64,000 nucleotides of DNA, from positions 1,471,235-1,535,234 of the forward strand of contig CAADRB010000012.1 in NCBI GenBank assembly GCA_900708905.1, in the 5' to 3' direction. The DNA comes from Hymenolepis diminuta (taxonomy: Eukaryota > Platyhelminthes > Cestoda > Cyclophyllidea > Hymenolepididae). A program made the translations under genes and the position numbers. Below are positions 11,088 through 25,000 of the stretch, piece after piece; the first letter of the stretch is position 1; every line of letters starts with the position of its first letter. The notes beneath the pieces were generated by a model. It was not told the DNA's origin, did no database searches, and saw nothing but the letters and a program-made list of their open reading frames with translations.

Positions 11088-11572
11088 ATGGAGATTGACC
11101 CAGAAAATTTTCGAGAAGTCCAAGAAGAACAGGGCCCCTTTCGCATGGATAAAGTAAATTTTTACATTCTATTTAATTATATTAGGTTATATTCCTATTT
11201 TGTATGCTTACCTGTTGCGCCGCCGGATTACTTTTCTATAAATTTTGTAACATATCAAAATGTTCACCCAAAGTTCGACACATTATTTCGTTTTCTATCG
11301 GATTTGTCATTGTATTTATTTCTTATGGATAGTAAGTTTCTTAATTATGTACTTAATGTCCCTGCTACTCTTTTTTCATCATTTTTTTTTCATTATTTTA
11401 GCCGCTGCTGCCACTTGCTAATTGTATCCTCGCTTGTCTATATCATTCTTAAATTTTTCTCTCCTAAACGCGCCTTTTGGTTGTCTTTCATCTTATCTAT
11501 GTCGTATTCCAGTTGGGCCCATCTCTATAGAATGCAAGTTGATTATGGTGGGTATTCTGCAGACGTTTCTCT
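11088..11572 (+). CDS. MBOAT2: MBOAT exons 1-3, N-terminal membrane segments
   Basis: A contiguous 162-codon open frame covers this block and is misleading. The family pattern appears only after removing a 32-nt intron (11154-11185) and a 70-nt intron (11332-11401). Exon 2 then reads DKVIFLFCMLTCCAAG and VRHIISFSIGF in a different frame, matching the first membrane helices of MBOAT1/2. Exon 3 gives YRCCHLLIVSS to YGGYSADVS. Phases 0 and 2 fit at both joins. Confidence 0.88.
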
Positions 11573-14500
11573 GTAAGTTCTAACTTTGAGCATTTTAATT
11601 TGAATTTGTTGTAAATTCTTTCACCACCAGTATATTTTATTGCTACCGTTTTCCTAACTAGCTTCATGTTTATAGAATCCTTGTTTTATCATTTTAATAT
11701 CAGGTGGACTAAATTTGCCGAATTACTGGCTAGTTAGTAGTAATGACTGCCATTTATATCGGCCAATGATTAGGCCCTCCAAATTCTATTGGTTAATCCC
11801 TATGCGCAGGTCCATGTACTATAGTCTTGCTTGCCAATCAGAAATCCTTTTTATTGTACAGGCATGAAAATTATCCTGATGTTTAAAACAGTCTCGTTTT
11901 TATTTATTCTTACGTATCACAAAGGGTTTATGAATATATTTCACTAATACGACTGAGATTTGGCGTGAAATATTTTACGCTCTTAACGCAAAGGTCCAGG
12001 GTTCGGCTCCCACTTATTTTTTGTGGGAATCGATAATATATTTGTGGTCACAGATAATGAGTTCAACAATTAATTGTACATCCATTTGGTGGAATTTATC
12101 AAAAGACAGATATGAGATTGGAATTTTCTGCTCTTCAAAAGGAAATATATTCATCGAATGTATCATTATTATTCTTAGTCATGAATTCCGGTTTTATTGG
12201 ACCCATATTGTTATTATATTTGAACTAATATTTTGAGTTAGAGAATTCCGCAATAAAATTGCGTTGATATTGACGAGATTAACATGCTACGGAGATACTA
12301 TCTCTGATCTTTTTGTCGTAACACGCAAGTGTCTACGGTTTTAGATGACAATAGCCCTTCATTTTCACAAAGGCTCCTTTTTTCAAAGCCTTTTATTTAA
12401 ATATCAAGCAAAAATCGGTCGTGTTTTGTAATAAAGTTCAATATACACTCGTCATGATCGTTTCAGATCCTCTCTTTTATCATATTTGCTACTGTAAAAT
12501 CCTTTTGATCCGTTAAAAATATGCTTTGAATAGAAAAATCCAAAGATATACAAATAAGTGTTACACGAGAGATTTCAATCATGTGCTATTGAGATACAAC
12601 TTATACATGATACCGGTTTTTGTCAACAAATGGTTACATTTATATGCATTTTTACCATTTCACGTTTCTCAAATGTGTTCCGAATTGTTTAATAAATTCC
12701 TTTGTATCGTCTATTCCATTAATTGCTTATCGCTAATTTAGGTAATGAAATATCCACAAAATATTTCTCCTTGATCAGAAGAGAGGAATCGGCTGAAGTT
12801 TATATCGGAGATTCAATATTATGTTTTCAAGAAAACAAAAACAAAACAAGTGAAACAAAATTAGAAGATTTCTATTGGAAACTGTCGAGTAGAACGTTTT
12901 TGTGTATTTATGTAATAACTTATTTTGCAATTTAATCCTACTTCATTTGAATGATGGCGTCTACCTCATGAGTTATTAATTATCTACTACTCATTAAAAT
13001 AATGAAATGTGCTCCCAATTGTAATAGATTTAGCACATCCCATAAAGTCTCATTCGACAATACTAAAGTGAAATCCTATCCACTAGTCCTTTTTTCGAGA
13101 AAAATAACAAACAGTTTGTTGACCTGGCGAAATTTATTAATTCAATACAACTCGAAGTCCATCTAATTATAAAGTTTGCTAACTTTCTTAAAACATAAAA
13201 TACTTGCTATCAAGGTGAAATTGTCTAATTGAAAATAACAAGGGTTAATGCTTAATAAGGTGAGTTTTTGAAAGGTTATTTTGTTTTTGCTCTCTTAGCT
13301 AGTTTCACACATTCCTTTCTTGCTTTCGTAATTCACTTTATCAGTGTGAAGAAAACTTAAGGAGTTATGAATACATAAATTTTCTTTTTTACTATTCCTG
13401 TTTGATATTTTAATCTTTACTCTTTCTTGTTCATCTACAAAATCAGAGATCAATGCTTACATTATGCGAATGACGTGACCAATCGACCACGTCAAAGCTA
13501 TTCAAGAAAGGGATACAAAATGTGAATTTCTAATCAGAGAAGAATGTTGGGAAATCCTTCTTTTAGAGATTCGATAAAAATTGTGTTATTCGTTTGTTGT
13601 TTCATGCTGATACGTTAATCTGAAGTGCTAGCGGCTTTATAATTGATAAGCATGTCTGCAGTTAGAGGTCATGGGTCCGATATTCATCCGATTTTCATTT
13701 TGTGAACAGCATGACCATGGTCTAGAACGAAGTTTCTCTCCCAAGAAGCTCTAGAATTTCATTCGCCTGCATATAATGAGTGTCATAAAATCTTACCTTA
13801 CAGGATGTCTGAGAATTGCCATCAGTCTTTTACGTCTCTTATGCCCTTAAAATAGGGACAAAATGTATCGTTATTTATAGTCCAAAATCTTAACTAAAAC
13901 ATGGGAGGGCTATTTGATTGAGATATACTCAGCGTTTTTTACTACTCGTATGAAAAGCCATGTTCTCATTGTTCTTGCATGCAATCCAATGCGGCGGCAG
14001 GGGGTCTTCTGTTATTTGATTTGATGAGTGGCATATCAATCTAATGCATCTGCAGCATTATTTGTTGAATGATTTTTCTGTTCTAGCTTAGTTGAATGCT
14101 TGCTGTCGCCAAACCGGAAAAAATTTGTTCAAAAAGGGAGTGCGTTGCCATTGCAATGATCATTTTGTCCTTATTTCAACCTATAATCGATAGGTGAATT
14201 CAATCCTCTCTCTAAGCGTTAAACAGTTTTCAAGCACTTGTGTTTATCTCTTTAAATTTGCATTAGTTACCGTTGCTAAGGGTGTGAGCAAAAGTGATAT
14301 TTTAATGAAAAGGTAAGTTTTCCTTCAAAATACCTATTTAAAATTAAAGGCACGGTGATATAAAGGTGGTGGTTCTCATTCTGCTATAGGTTTCTTCGAG
14401 TGTCCAATAAAAGTAGATATTTCTTCATTTTGTGCAATAGACAATTGTCGTTCCTGGTTTATCCGATCACTTTTTATATGAATTGACATCCTATTTATTT

Positions 14501-16050
14501 GTTATTGATCGGTTAGTGCAAATGACTTGTCAATCTTTGTCGATAAAGTATCTGGCCAATAGTGAATGGATAATTAAATTTTAATTCGACTTAGGTGTTT
14601 AGTCAAGAATTGAATTTTAAACGGCTCTAGTGGACTACTTTTATGCATGTTTCCACTTGTGTATGCGCACTGTACAACAAGTGATCATTGTCTAACAGTA
14701 ACTTGACAACTGGAAGTGGTGACTCACAGCCCCTTTTAGCTAAAACGTGTGCGTTACATATTACAACTTATCGCTGCTAACACATCATGAGTACTGTAAA
14801 AAGAACGTTGATCACATATATTGAACTGCTTAAAGAGTTGTCAAGTTTTTCATTCTCATAAAACTGAGTTAATATTGCGTTGAGAGGTTTTTTATGCTAA
14901 TTGGTTAATTGCAGTCTGTGACTTCCGGTTGGTAGAGTGGGCCAGGTAAATAAAGTGATTAGTCGAATTTAATCCCACTAACCCCTTAGGTTTAAAATAT
15001 ACTAATATGGAAATTTTAGTTTGAAAAAGCTCGTAGCTATCAAACTAAGGAAATATGGAAAGACTGCATAAGTTATCGGTGAAACATTTAGTAGATAAAT
15101 TTTTTCAACTGCTCAGTTGTCCACTATTGTAGGGTATGACTTGTCTATGCTGTAGTACTTCTAGAAGATCTTGTTCTGCTGCGTGAGAAATCAGCCCACT
15201 AGATATCGCTAGTCTGTAATTGCCTTAGTCTCCGAGAGAGGAGGTTAAGGCAGAATACAGTTAACCCAAGACATTTTATTGATCAAACAAAGGCTTTATG
15301 TAGGAATACAAGTTGTCCTCTCGATGTTGATGTTAAGAGATCAAAACGCCGCCAGACACTTATAGCAGTTTCAGTCCCAAATAATTGTCAAGAGAGATGT
15401 CCATCCGCGTCTTTATAAACATTGCAGATAGGACCTTTGTTTTTTCTGATTCCTATTAATAAAAATGTACAAAATTAAGAAAATTCGCTTGTGGTTGTGA
15501 CCGTTAATTCGTGAATATCTAGTCTTCAAAGAATTTGAGTATAATTTATAACAAAATTTAGTGAACGCCGTTGCTGCAAAATTATATGAAAAAAGGGCAG
15601 CTATGAAATAATATGAAATCATGCTACTCAGAATTTTCTGCATCGAAATTAAGATGATATGATGGAAGAAATATGTGAAAGCAGAAGATCTGAGAATTCT
15701 GAAAATCAACAGAAATTTGCTTCTTCTGATCATTTAAACTATTTCACTAGTTCTACACATCTAGGTCCTTCTCCATGATTAAAAGCTGAAGTTGTTCTTT
15801 GTCATGGGTAATAATAACAAAATGGGTAGTATCCTAAAATTTTGACAGTGGGAAATAATAATACTTGTAAACTGTACATATATTTGTTCAAGTCCAATAT
15901 TATGCATGAAATTTATTTTAATGGAATTATAATTCTCAATATTCCTAATTACTAATATATTTCCAGTCGGTTGCTAAATCTGGAAAGAGTAATAGTTTTG
16001 CCGGTTTCCTCTATCCCACTTCGTTATTGTTCAAGCTAGAGCCTCGCATG

Positions 16051-16081
<31 letters not shown>

Positions 16082-19000
16082 GAATGTACATTCATACTCC
16101 CAAATTGTGAAATAATATGAGTCCTTTTGTTTAAAGCTCACAACGTTATTTAAGTACCTTATTGTGCGTGTACCATCATTTGACTTGCCAAGTCATTTGA
16201 TAAAACACCTGCAAATACTTGCGTACTACTAGCGAAATTACGAATAATGGCTCTCAATTTGACGACGCTCTATTAAATTGCGTTAAGCATCTATACTGAT
16301 GGTTGATGTTCATCAAATTAATATCTTCCCACATAGAGAATAGGACTAATGTGGAGTATTATCTATTTGAAAGGATAATTTACGGTTTATATTTAAAATA
16401 TATATATTTATATGTAGCATCGCTTAGCGTTCTACATTCACCTACGTTTTGTTTTTAGATTGATAGCTTTTTCATCAATTTCTGCTCAATAATTTTGTCT
16501 GAATTTCCCAGTTTTGGTGCCCGTCCTGGTTTAGTCCGCGAACCGTACTGTTTTGTTTTTTAAGCGACATTTGATGGAACTTAGAGAAGCTATGTTGTAG
16601 GTGACTAAACATTAGGTTTTTGACTCAACTTTTAATGAAAAATATTTATTAAAGAGAATTTCCTAGATGCAGCAACATAGACTAAAAGGACATAAAGATC
16701 CATAAGAGTAAGAATGATATGAAGATGGACCAAGAATACACTAAAAGATATGAAGAGGAGAAGCTACCATCTTGCTCCAAAGATGAATTCCGTCATGGGA
16801 TTGTGGCTGAGTGTTAAGTGTTAAGGTCCTATCTTCTCCTGTTGTCTTGCGTATTAACAAGTGCTTCCATACAACGCAGCGATATTGCTTTGTCGATTAT
16901 GATATCGAGCACTGCTGCAAATGTTCAAATGGTTGTGTCTCCAGATGAATTTTGGGCTCTTCAAATTGATTGTCTCCAATGTATATTTCTAAATTCATCT
17001 CCACCAGATATCTCCTGCTGAGGCTGTGATCTTTTATGTTTTTATAACGCCTCTAGTATGATACTTTCATTGTATTTGCACTGCTATATTTATAGCCTAT
17101 TTGTAAGTATCTATTTCGTTGTCCATGGTATCCCACTCACTGGGAATCTTCAAAGTGTACGAGATAAGGAACTCTTGTTGTTAAACCTGTCATGTAGAAA
17201 AATAAATGTTTTTCCATTTTTACTAACCCTATATAGCATATAGATTTCTCTCTACGCATTCATTCAGCCATTGCTATTAGTCATTCTTTCTGATGTTATT
17301 TTTTGTTTACAATTAAAGAAAATAAGAGCTGAATATATCTGTTAAACGTGTAATGTAAAAATCGCTTCATGTGCTCACGTGTTCACGAATGTACTCAAAT
17401 TACAAGTATACGCCTCAGAGGGGGTGGGGAGCAGCATGATGTAAAAAGGCACTAATGCAGTTTTTTTACGCTACTGGCCCAGTGACTCATTTTCATGATT
17501 TTCAAAGCTAGAAGTCATGTGTTCGGTACTCAGTTATAGATAATGATTTCTCATCTGAAAGACTGAATCGTGACAGTCCTCTGCTCAAGATGAGCAGTGA
17601 TTAACGTGCGTCTGTAAATCACTGGTGTATAATGCAGATGGCTAAACACGTTGATCAAGTGTGTTCAACAGTAGGGGCCATTTGATGTGTATCTCTTATT
17701 GCAACGATTTTAATATACCACTCTCCCACTCAATTTAAGTACTGCTAGTACTTGAAAGTTTACTATTAATGGATTATCGTTTTCTTTAATAATTTCATTA
17801 AGATATATAAGCAGGACTGCGGATAGCTTCACTATTTATAATGATACACTCTTTGAAGGATACCATAACCGACGCTTAGATTTCCAAAGAAATTGCACGA
17901 GTTATAAGTACAACCTGACAACCTGATATTATTTTCTTATTTTCAAGGTTAAAACATAATTGTAATTAACTGTTAAATATTTGCCCTTGGCGGAATTAAT
18001 ATTTATGTTTCATTCCCATTATTATTGATTTAATGAATGACCCTTGAATTTTTTATATGAACTAATACGAATTATGCTATGTTGTACATAGTTCGAACTG
18101 AACTGTTATAAGTTTTCGCTGCACCTACGAGAATTTGTCTTTTTCCTTCATGCGATTAGGATATGGGCTTGTAAATCGTACGTATGTAACATTAGAATTC
18201 AAGTACTATTATTATTAGAGGCACGAAATACCTATAGGAATCTTCATTACTTTCCCTCATTTTATTCATTTATTAAGCAGAACCTTTTAATTCATTTAAA
18301 TAGGTGTTTTAAATTGCATTTTATTTTGAAATCTCTTCTTTCTAACTGGTAAATGATATTTTGTGATATTCCTTTTCCACACTACGTTTTTTGCTCTCTT
18401 GTTAATACTTATTGACTTAATTCCGATTATCGGATGTATAAATTTAACTATAATTCAGATTTTGTCGACAACAGCCGGAATTCAGTATTTCATTTCTATT
18501 TTCGAGTGCAACGAACTTTTTGTTGCCGTAGCTAAATGTACCTGATCTTCCAATATCAAGGATTGTAATGGACTTTCTGACAGAATTTAACTGTCAAAGT
18601 TTGACTGTTATCTTAATTCGCTTACCGATTGAATCCATCTTTCTACTACCTTAATTCCATTCAGTTTATGATTCATCCCTGTAAGCCATTAGTAGATCTT
18701 TTAACACTATTTAGCGTCGGTGTTTTTATCTTTACACTACTAATAAGATGCAATGTAATGCAAATATTTCGCAGCCATTTTTGTCTCCTTCCCCTCTTAT
18801 GTTAGTGAAGTTTGTAAAGTTGGGAAAGGCAATTGTCGAAGTTACCTTCTGTCCCTGGAGTGTTATAACTTCTGATTTGGAGGCACAAGTTTGTTCCGTC
18901 TTCCATGATATTAATAAGATTGAGGCCCTTTTGCTATTCACATCTTGACTTAGCAATGCTTAATTTTGACTCATTATTTCTTTGAATACCTTTTTTTCAG

Positions 19001-22000
19001 ACCATTAATGGTGTTAGTTCAACGTTTGACCCTACTGGCAGCCAACATCTGGGATGGCCAAGTGTTGATGTTCGAGGAATCAAAGAAAGAGGAGATCAGT
19101 GACAAAGAAAATGATACACAAAAATCGAAGAAGTTATCTAAGTTGACTCCAATCTGCAAGAAATATGCCATTCTGTAAGTTATCTCGATTGCTTTTGTTC
19201 TTGTTTATCTAAAAAAATCTATTGGTAGTATTTCATAGAAGTCGTTTTGTTGATGTCGTGATCATAGACTATCTCCTAAAACAGAGAACTTTGTTTACGA
19301 ATGTGAGGTTGTTGACTGCTTACTGAGTTAATTTTACTAATTTTGATGACAGATATCGTGAAAGACAAAATACATTTCGATTTGGTTCCTTTAACCTTAT
19401 TATATCTGTTTCGAAACTGGATTAAGTATCTGAGCGGAATTTTTCACCTAACATTCATATGAAAAAAATGAAAAATTCTGAGTCTTCCTTTTATTGAGGA
19501 GCCTACATTCGGCCATTCATATATTGATAAGATTGATACATCTATTTAAACATTTTATTCGTCCTCTTAGCCTCTTGTTATCAATACGCTATTGGTGGGA
19601 ATATATTTAAAATATATTTTTTTCCTGCTAAGCAATACCTCCACTAAGCCTACTCATTAATTTTAGTTACGAATTATATATACTAATATTAGTACATTTA
19701 ATTGTGAAATCAGTATAGATTCAAAAGTCGGGCAAGCAGATTTACAGCTTTAAAGTTTAACATTTAGGGGAGATTTTGCATTCTTCTGTTTTTTATTCAG
19801 TTCACATTACGCTATGGTTACCTGTTTGTTTTCTTTAAAATTGAATATAGTTCTTCACAATGTATCAGAATATAATCATTTGCTTTGATTTTTCTTTGTT
19901 AGGGTTGAGAGTAACGGTCTGAGTGGTGATGGTCTGACAGCTATTTCACTGTTTCAATAAGATCTGCTCAACATGTGCCTCTATTTTTAAGCTGAGATAC
20001 AACTTTGTAGGAAGCTTATTTCCTACCTACGTTTAGCTATTAAAATAGTTCGTTTACTCAATCCTCTACTTTGTGTTCTCTTTACTACGTTAGTGGAAAA
20101 CCAAGGTTGAGATTCTCTTGCGAAGATTTCTCTGAATTAACTTTCAGCATCCTCTCACATCTTGCAATATGCGAGGATTACAGAAAATTAATTGTCAACA
20201 TAATATTCTGCAAGAGTGAATAAGAGATAGTTTCTTGGAGTATATCAGGGTAAAATAACAGTACATGGGTTTCAATATCTATTTAATATTGGCTTAATAA
20301 CACTAATGTCTCTGGGTGACACAAGTTTTTATACATTTTATTTAAAAACCTCGGTTCCTTCGTCTTACCACCTTTTGTCAATTAGTAGAGGTTGAGTTTT
20401 AGGGGCTAACTGTGTCGATCTTATGCTAGCCTCCATCTTTCTCCCATCTCTTTTCTTCTATTGCCGTTATTAAAACCCGCAAACAGAACCCTAAATAAAA
20501 CAATAGAGAACAATCTCTATGTGTGAGCACAAATAGTTCTGTATTAATTACCTGAAATCTGAGAATTGACTGCAGTTAAGTCTTTGGGGTTTAAATGCCC
20601 CATATTCAGAAATTTTATGACCCAGCACACAAAAGATGAATGATTAAAATATCTCTTCTCTATTTAGCAACGCCTACTAATCACAATTCTACATATTTAT
20701 GGAGGTATTAAATATTGGTTTAATGCCGGTGACTGTAACATTTAGTTATTTGGTTGACACCGCCAAAAATTCCAAACTTACACTATTTTCTGGTTTGTAA
20801 AATGCATGATTACAATAATCATTACCCAGTATAGCGTTCCTTCAATAACCTTTAAAAAAATTAACATTCCCAAGAATTCCAAGATGATAAGATCTAAAGG
20901 CTTGTCGTCAATAAAAGAAAAAGGTAAAATTCTCCATTAAAAGGGAAAGAAGGGTAACTATTCTTTAAGGTTGCGGAAGGGAGAACGCTTGTCGAGTTCG
21001 ATGTGAAAAATAAACGCACGAAGTTTCAGTTTGAACTAAGTTCTTGTATTTGTTGAAATAGTCCTCATTGTGTTCTCAGACTATAACATTTTCGCACTCA
21101 ACTGCAAATTTTGAGAAACTTTCAATATTCAGAGTCGGAATCATCATTTTTCTCTTCGCCCAGTAAATGTAATATTTGAAACGATACGCCCCTCTGACCT
21201 TCGATAAAAGCATTAATTAATTATTTTCTTTGATGAAATAAATGTAGCGTTTAGTTGATAAAGAAATCGTATCTTTAAATTTCGTTATCTATTCAACAGT
21301 CTTCTTACATAATCATACGCTGGATTCTATGAGTGGTTAAATCTTCAAATAAATAGTCCGTCTTTACATTCTAACAACACCCAAGATTCTTCGATTACTT
21401 GATACCACTATACATTAATTCTCAAATTGTGGTAATAAGAAACTCCTCATTTATTTAAAATGAGCTTACTTTATTTTCGCACTTTTTTCAAATAAGTGTC
21501 TAAAAATGGACTTTTATGTTTTGAATAGAGGGTATTCTTATTTAAAAATTACGCTTTTTTTCCCAATTAGTTTTCTTTGATTCTGTCTCTGTCTAGCTTT
21601 TCAGAGTTTTTTAATTAACTTTCTGTTTATTCTTACAGCTACCGTTCCTAAGGTAGACGCGTCCCTTCGTTGGTGGTGGTAGATTAGTGAGCGTCCTACT
21701 TTTGAAGACATCAGGATGGGGTGTGTCTAGGTGAATCCACATGTACTCTTCCATCGTGCAGAATTCATTCTGAGAATTTGTACGTATACATTCTTTTTTG
21801 ATGAGTCGTTTGATGTGAAGCCTCCAAAGCAGCGCAAATCCCTTATATCATTATTCAAGCTTTACCTTTCAAGGACACTTGAACGTCCCTTCAATGAGTT
21901 TTTCTTTTTCTCTCTTCTAAGAGCTGACTCATTGATCTACCCTTTTTATCTTTATCGTTTTCTATGAATCAAGATAATTAAGAGCCCCACCTTTAAAAAT

Positions 22001-25000
22001 ACCAAGGTGGTACAATTGCGTTGGTCTGTACATGAACTCCTTCATCTAGTGGCGTAAATTCTGCCTTCTCACTGGGGAAAATAGAAAATCAAGAATGAAT
22101 ATGCTTATTGGAAAGAAGTGAATCAGTGAGAAAAAGTATGCTTTATTGTCTCGTGGAGCTGGATATTCAGACTTCAGCTTCCCTAATATTGAAAGAGAAC
22201 TTGCTCGCGAAATGTGGGATTCAGAAAGTTCAAATGAAAAATTCTCGTCCATTCCAGTTACACGAAATATCGTTTTAAAGAGTATCCCTTCTCAATTACC
22301 CAATTCAAGAGAGTGACACAAATTAAGATTCGAAATCGAAGCAAATGCAATTTTTCTTATTCGAAATCCTTCCATTTCACTCCCTTCTCTCTTCACTAAA
22401 TATAATATGTAAACCTTTAATATGAAATGTAAACGATAATTTTGATCAACTCAATGTAATAGATTTTATTGTTCCCTCTAGTTGAGAAATTATCGTCCTA
22501 CACAGTGCGATGGTCAATGCACTAACCATTTGTGTTGATATGATTACATGTTATCCGACAGCTTTGTAACCTTCGTGAGGTTTATTTAAGTTTCCGTTAA
22601 TGCGAACTGCAAGGATGATGCACCTCAGCTCACTGTGTTTAAGAAATTTTGAAATATCAGATTTAACGGATCTAACTCCCTAATATCCTTACAAGCATAA
22701 ATAATCTACTTTAGTAGGGAAAAGATTTATAACACCGAGAGCTTCACCCTTTACAAAGCAATCAATATAGAGCTTAAAGCACAACAAAACCGATCTGCTA
22801 CTTTGAAGATGAATTTTGAGTTGCAACTTAATCTTTTAGACTACAGTAGTCCAAGATGTGTGGTTTCTCTGTTAGGCACGGATTTAGAACTTTATTTGTG
22901 AAGTTTTAACGACTGATACAATAATTCACAACTGAGCTTTAATATAGCTTAATGCGTCTAGGCATTGCAAGCTCAGAAGGTCTTTAAGACCCTTAATTTT
23001 CTAGGCTTATTAAAGAAAGTGCTCACAATACTTTGTTCGAATAGAGGGGGGGGGGGGGTATTCTGGAATTGCTCTAATTAGAAACGCTCATGGCACCATC
23101 CTCTTGTTGGCCAGAAATAACCAGTGCGATTAATCGTCCACATCACTGGATATGCATCGATGGGCGTCGATTTCCTAATCCATAACTCCACACTGACTAC
23201 TGTACCTCCGGTTCACTAATGACAAAAGGAGTTCAATCACCACTCCAGCACTCTAAATAATTCGACTTATTTTAAAGTTAACGTAATACTGACCGCTAAA
23301 TGCCTCCCCGTCCAAAATATATCTTAGGTATGCACTTTTACTGTTTATTTTGATCAAATTAACTTAAAAATAACTGCTCTGTATCTTTTTAACTGTGCCA
23401 TGTTGTTAACAGGTTTTCAAGATTTGTCATGGCATTTAATTAAAATTTTAACTGAGTAAGTGTGTTTGCAATTTTATCTATTAGAAACGTCCTTTCTCAC
23501 GAGACTTCTGAGATTATTCTATTGTTTGAACTACTTCCTGTTCTACTATTCTTTGAATGATGTTTTGTGCCTTTGTGGATTTTCTTTAGGTAACCTTGGC
23601 ATTTACTTAACTATATCCAGGATATCATAGGCTATTTTCAAGGTCATCCGAATAGTTAATTGTTCATTTTCAATGCTAGCAGCTGGAAATAGAACAAAAT
23701 ATGTCAAGAAAAGGCGTCATTAAGTGGTAACAAGTCGATCAAAATTCAAATAAATCTTAAGACTCTTATACAAAAAGAATGCAAGTTTAAGTTCTGTTAA
23801 GGGAAAAGATAAAAACCCACTGCTCAAGAATTATTTGAATGCATTCTGTAATATCAAAACTTTGACTCCAAAAAAATCCATTTAAGATGTCAGTATTGAT
23901 CGAAATCATTTTCTTTCATTTAAATCGGTATTTGGATACTAGTAGTGTTTTAACTGTGTGGTATGAAACTGAGATTAAAATGAGCAGAAGTTAACGATAC
24001 ATCAGGCTTCTAATTGGTCAGTGATCATGTCTTGATCGCCAGGTTTTACGGGTCATGTAATCTAATTAACCTGAAGCGTAACATTCCAACGCCTAGCATA
24101 AAGGGGACTGCTACCTGCCCTTGTATTTTCCAAATATCTTTTGCAAGTTTTAATCCTGAGAAAGCATCTGAATTAGATCAACAGTATGCGAATCTTATGA
24201 GGGATGGCCCGGAGTAGGAAGTCAAGAAGAAGTAGATATTGAAATCAGAGCATCAATGGTCTTATTTGTACGAATTATGAGATGATCATGTCCTCATGAG
24301 GAGTATAATTCCATTTTTAATGCCTTAATGTTCGAATTTCATGACTTTACCCCCAGATTCGTGAGTGAGACTATGTTCAAAATACTTATAGTTTATCGAC
24401 CGATTGATTTACAACCAAGAGCAGGCAGAATTAGCCAGCACAGATTTGTTAACATAGCGGTACTCATTAGAGATCACCCAATGTGAATGTGTATGCAGTT
24501 TTTTCTAATGTATAAAGGTTAAAAATCTATGTGAAAGGCATTTGATAGGCATTAGACAGTTACACTTGTCAGTAGGTTTTATAAGTCTTAGCCTAACAGA
24601 CAATTTTTTATTGCAACATTATTTGTACCAAGGTTCTCCAGTCAGCCAAATTTAACAGTTAACTTCTTCAATCAGTAAATTGTCACCATTTAACCAATTC
24701 CAACTCAATAGAATTTGAGATCGATCTTACTAGTCCCTTCTTTGTGTCTGTATGATCAGTGGACCAAAGATCAAACACAAAATAGTTCAAAAATTACTAT
24801 ATTTTCGGATTCTCTTTATGATTTTCTATTAACGGACTACCAGTAGAAACTAAAAATCAGTTATTCCTGCAGATGGAATTACTACAAAGCAAATTTAAAT
24901 GCTTCTTTAAATGAAATCTCCTTTCCTACTCAGATATGTAATTTACAGTTATTGTATGCCAAGTCTGTATCTAATTGTTTCAATGTTAGCTTAACGTACT

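Larger units (their letters stand above)
11573..19000. other. MBOAT intron 3 (7.4 kb)
   Basis: AT-rich intron without a supported gene. Contents noted: a tRNA-Lys-like stretch near 11958-12012, an AT dinucleotide run at 16051-16077, and a 106-codon minus-strand open frame (15413-15733) with no recognised family. Its plus strand gives a protein-like but stop-riddled reading around 15475-15730. Otherwise I see no structure. Confidence 0.6.

Noticed and set aside
15475..15733. Plus-strand reading with RLWL, PLIREYLVFKEFEY and AAKLYEKRAAMK, reminiscent of a PIF/Harbinger nuclease N-terminus
   Set aside because: Stops interrupt it several times, the catalytic domain is absent, and the similarity is to a short loose motif. 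The complementary 106-codon minus frame has no recognised family either.
24014..24217. Plus-strand frame ending ASELDQQYANLMRDGPE, loosely like a piece of splicing factor SF1
   Set aside because: Only about 17 residues suggest it, with no supporting domain. It lies within an MBOAT intron and may be chance or a tiny retro-fragment.
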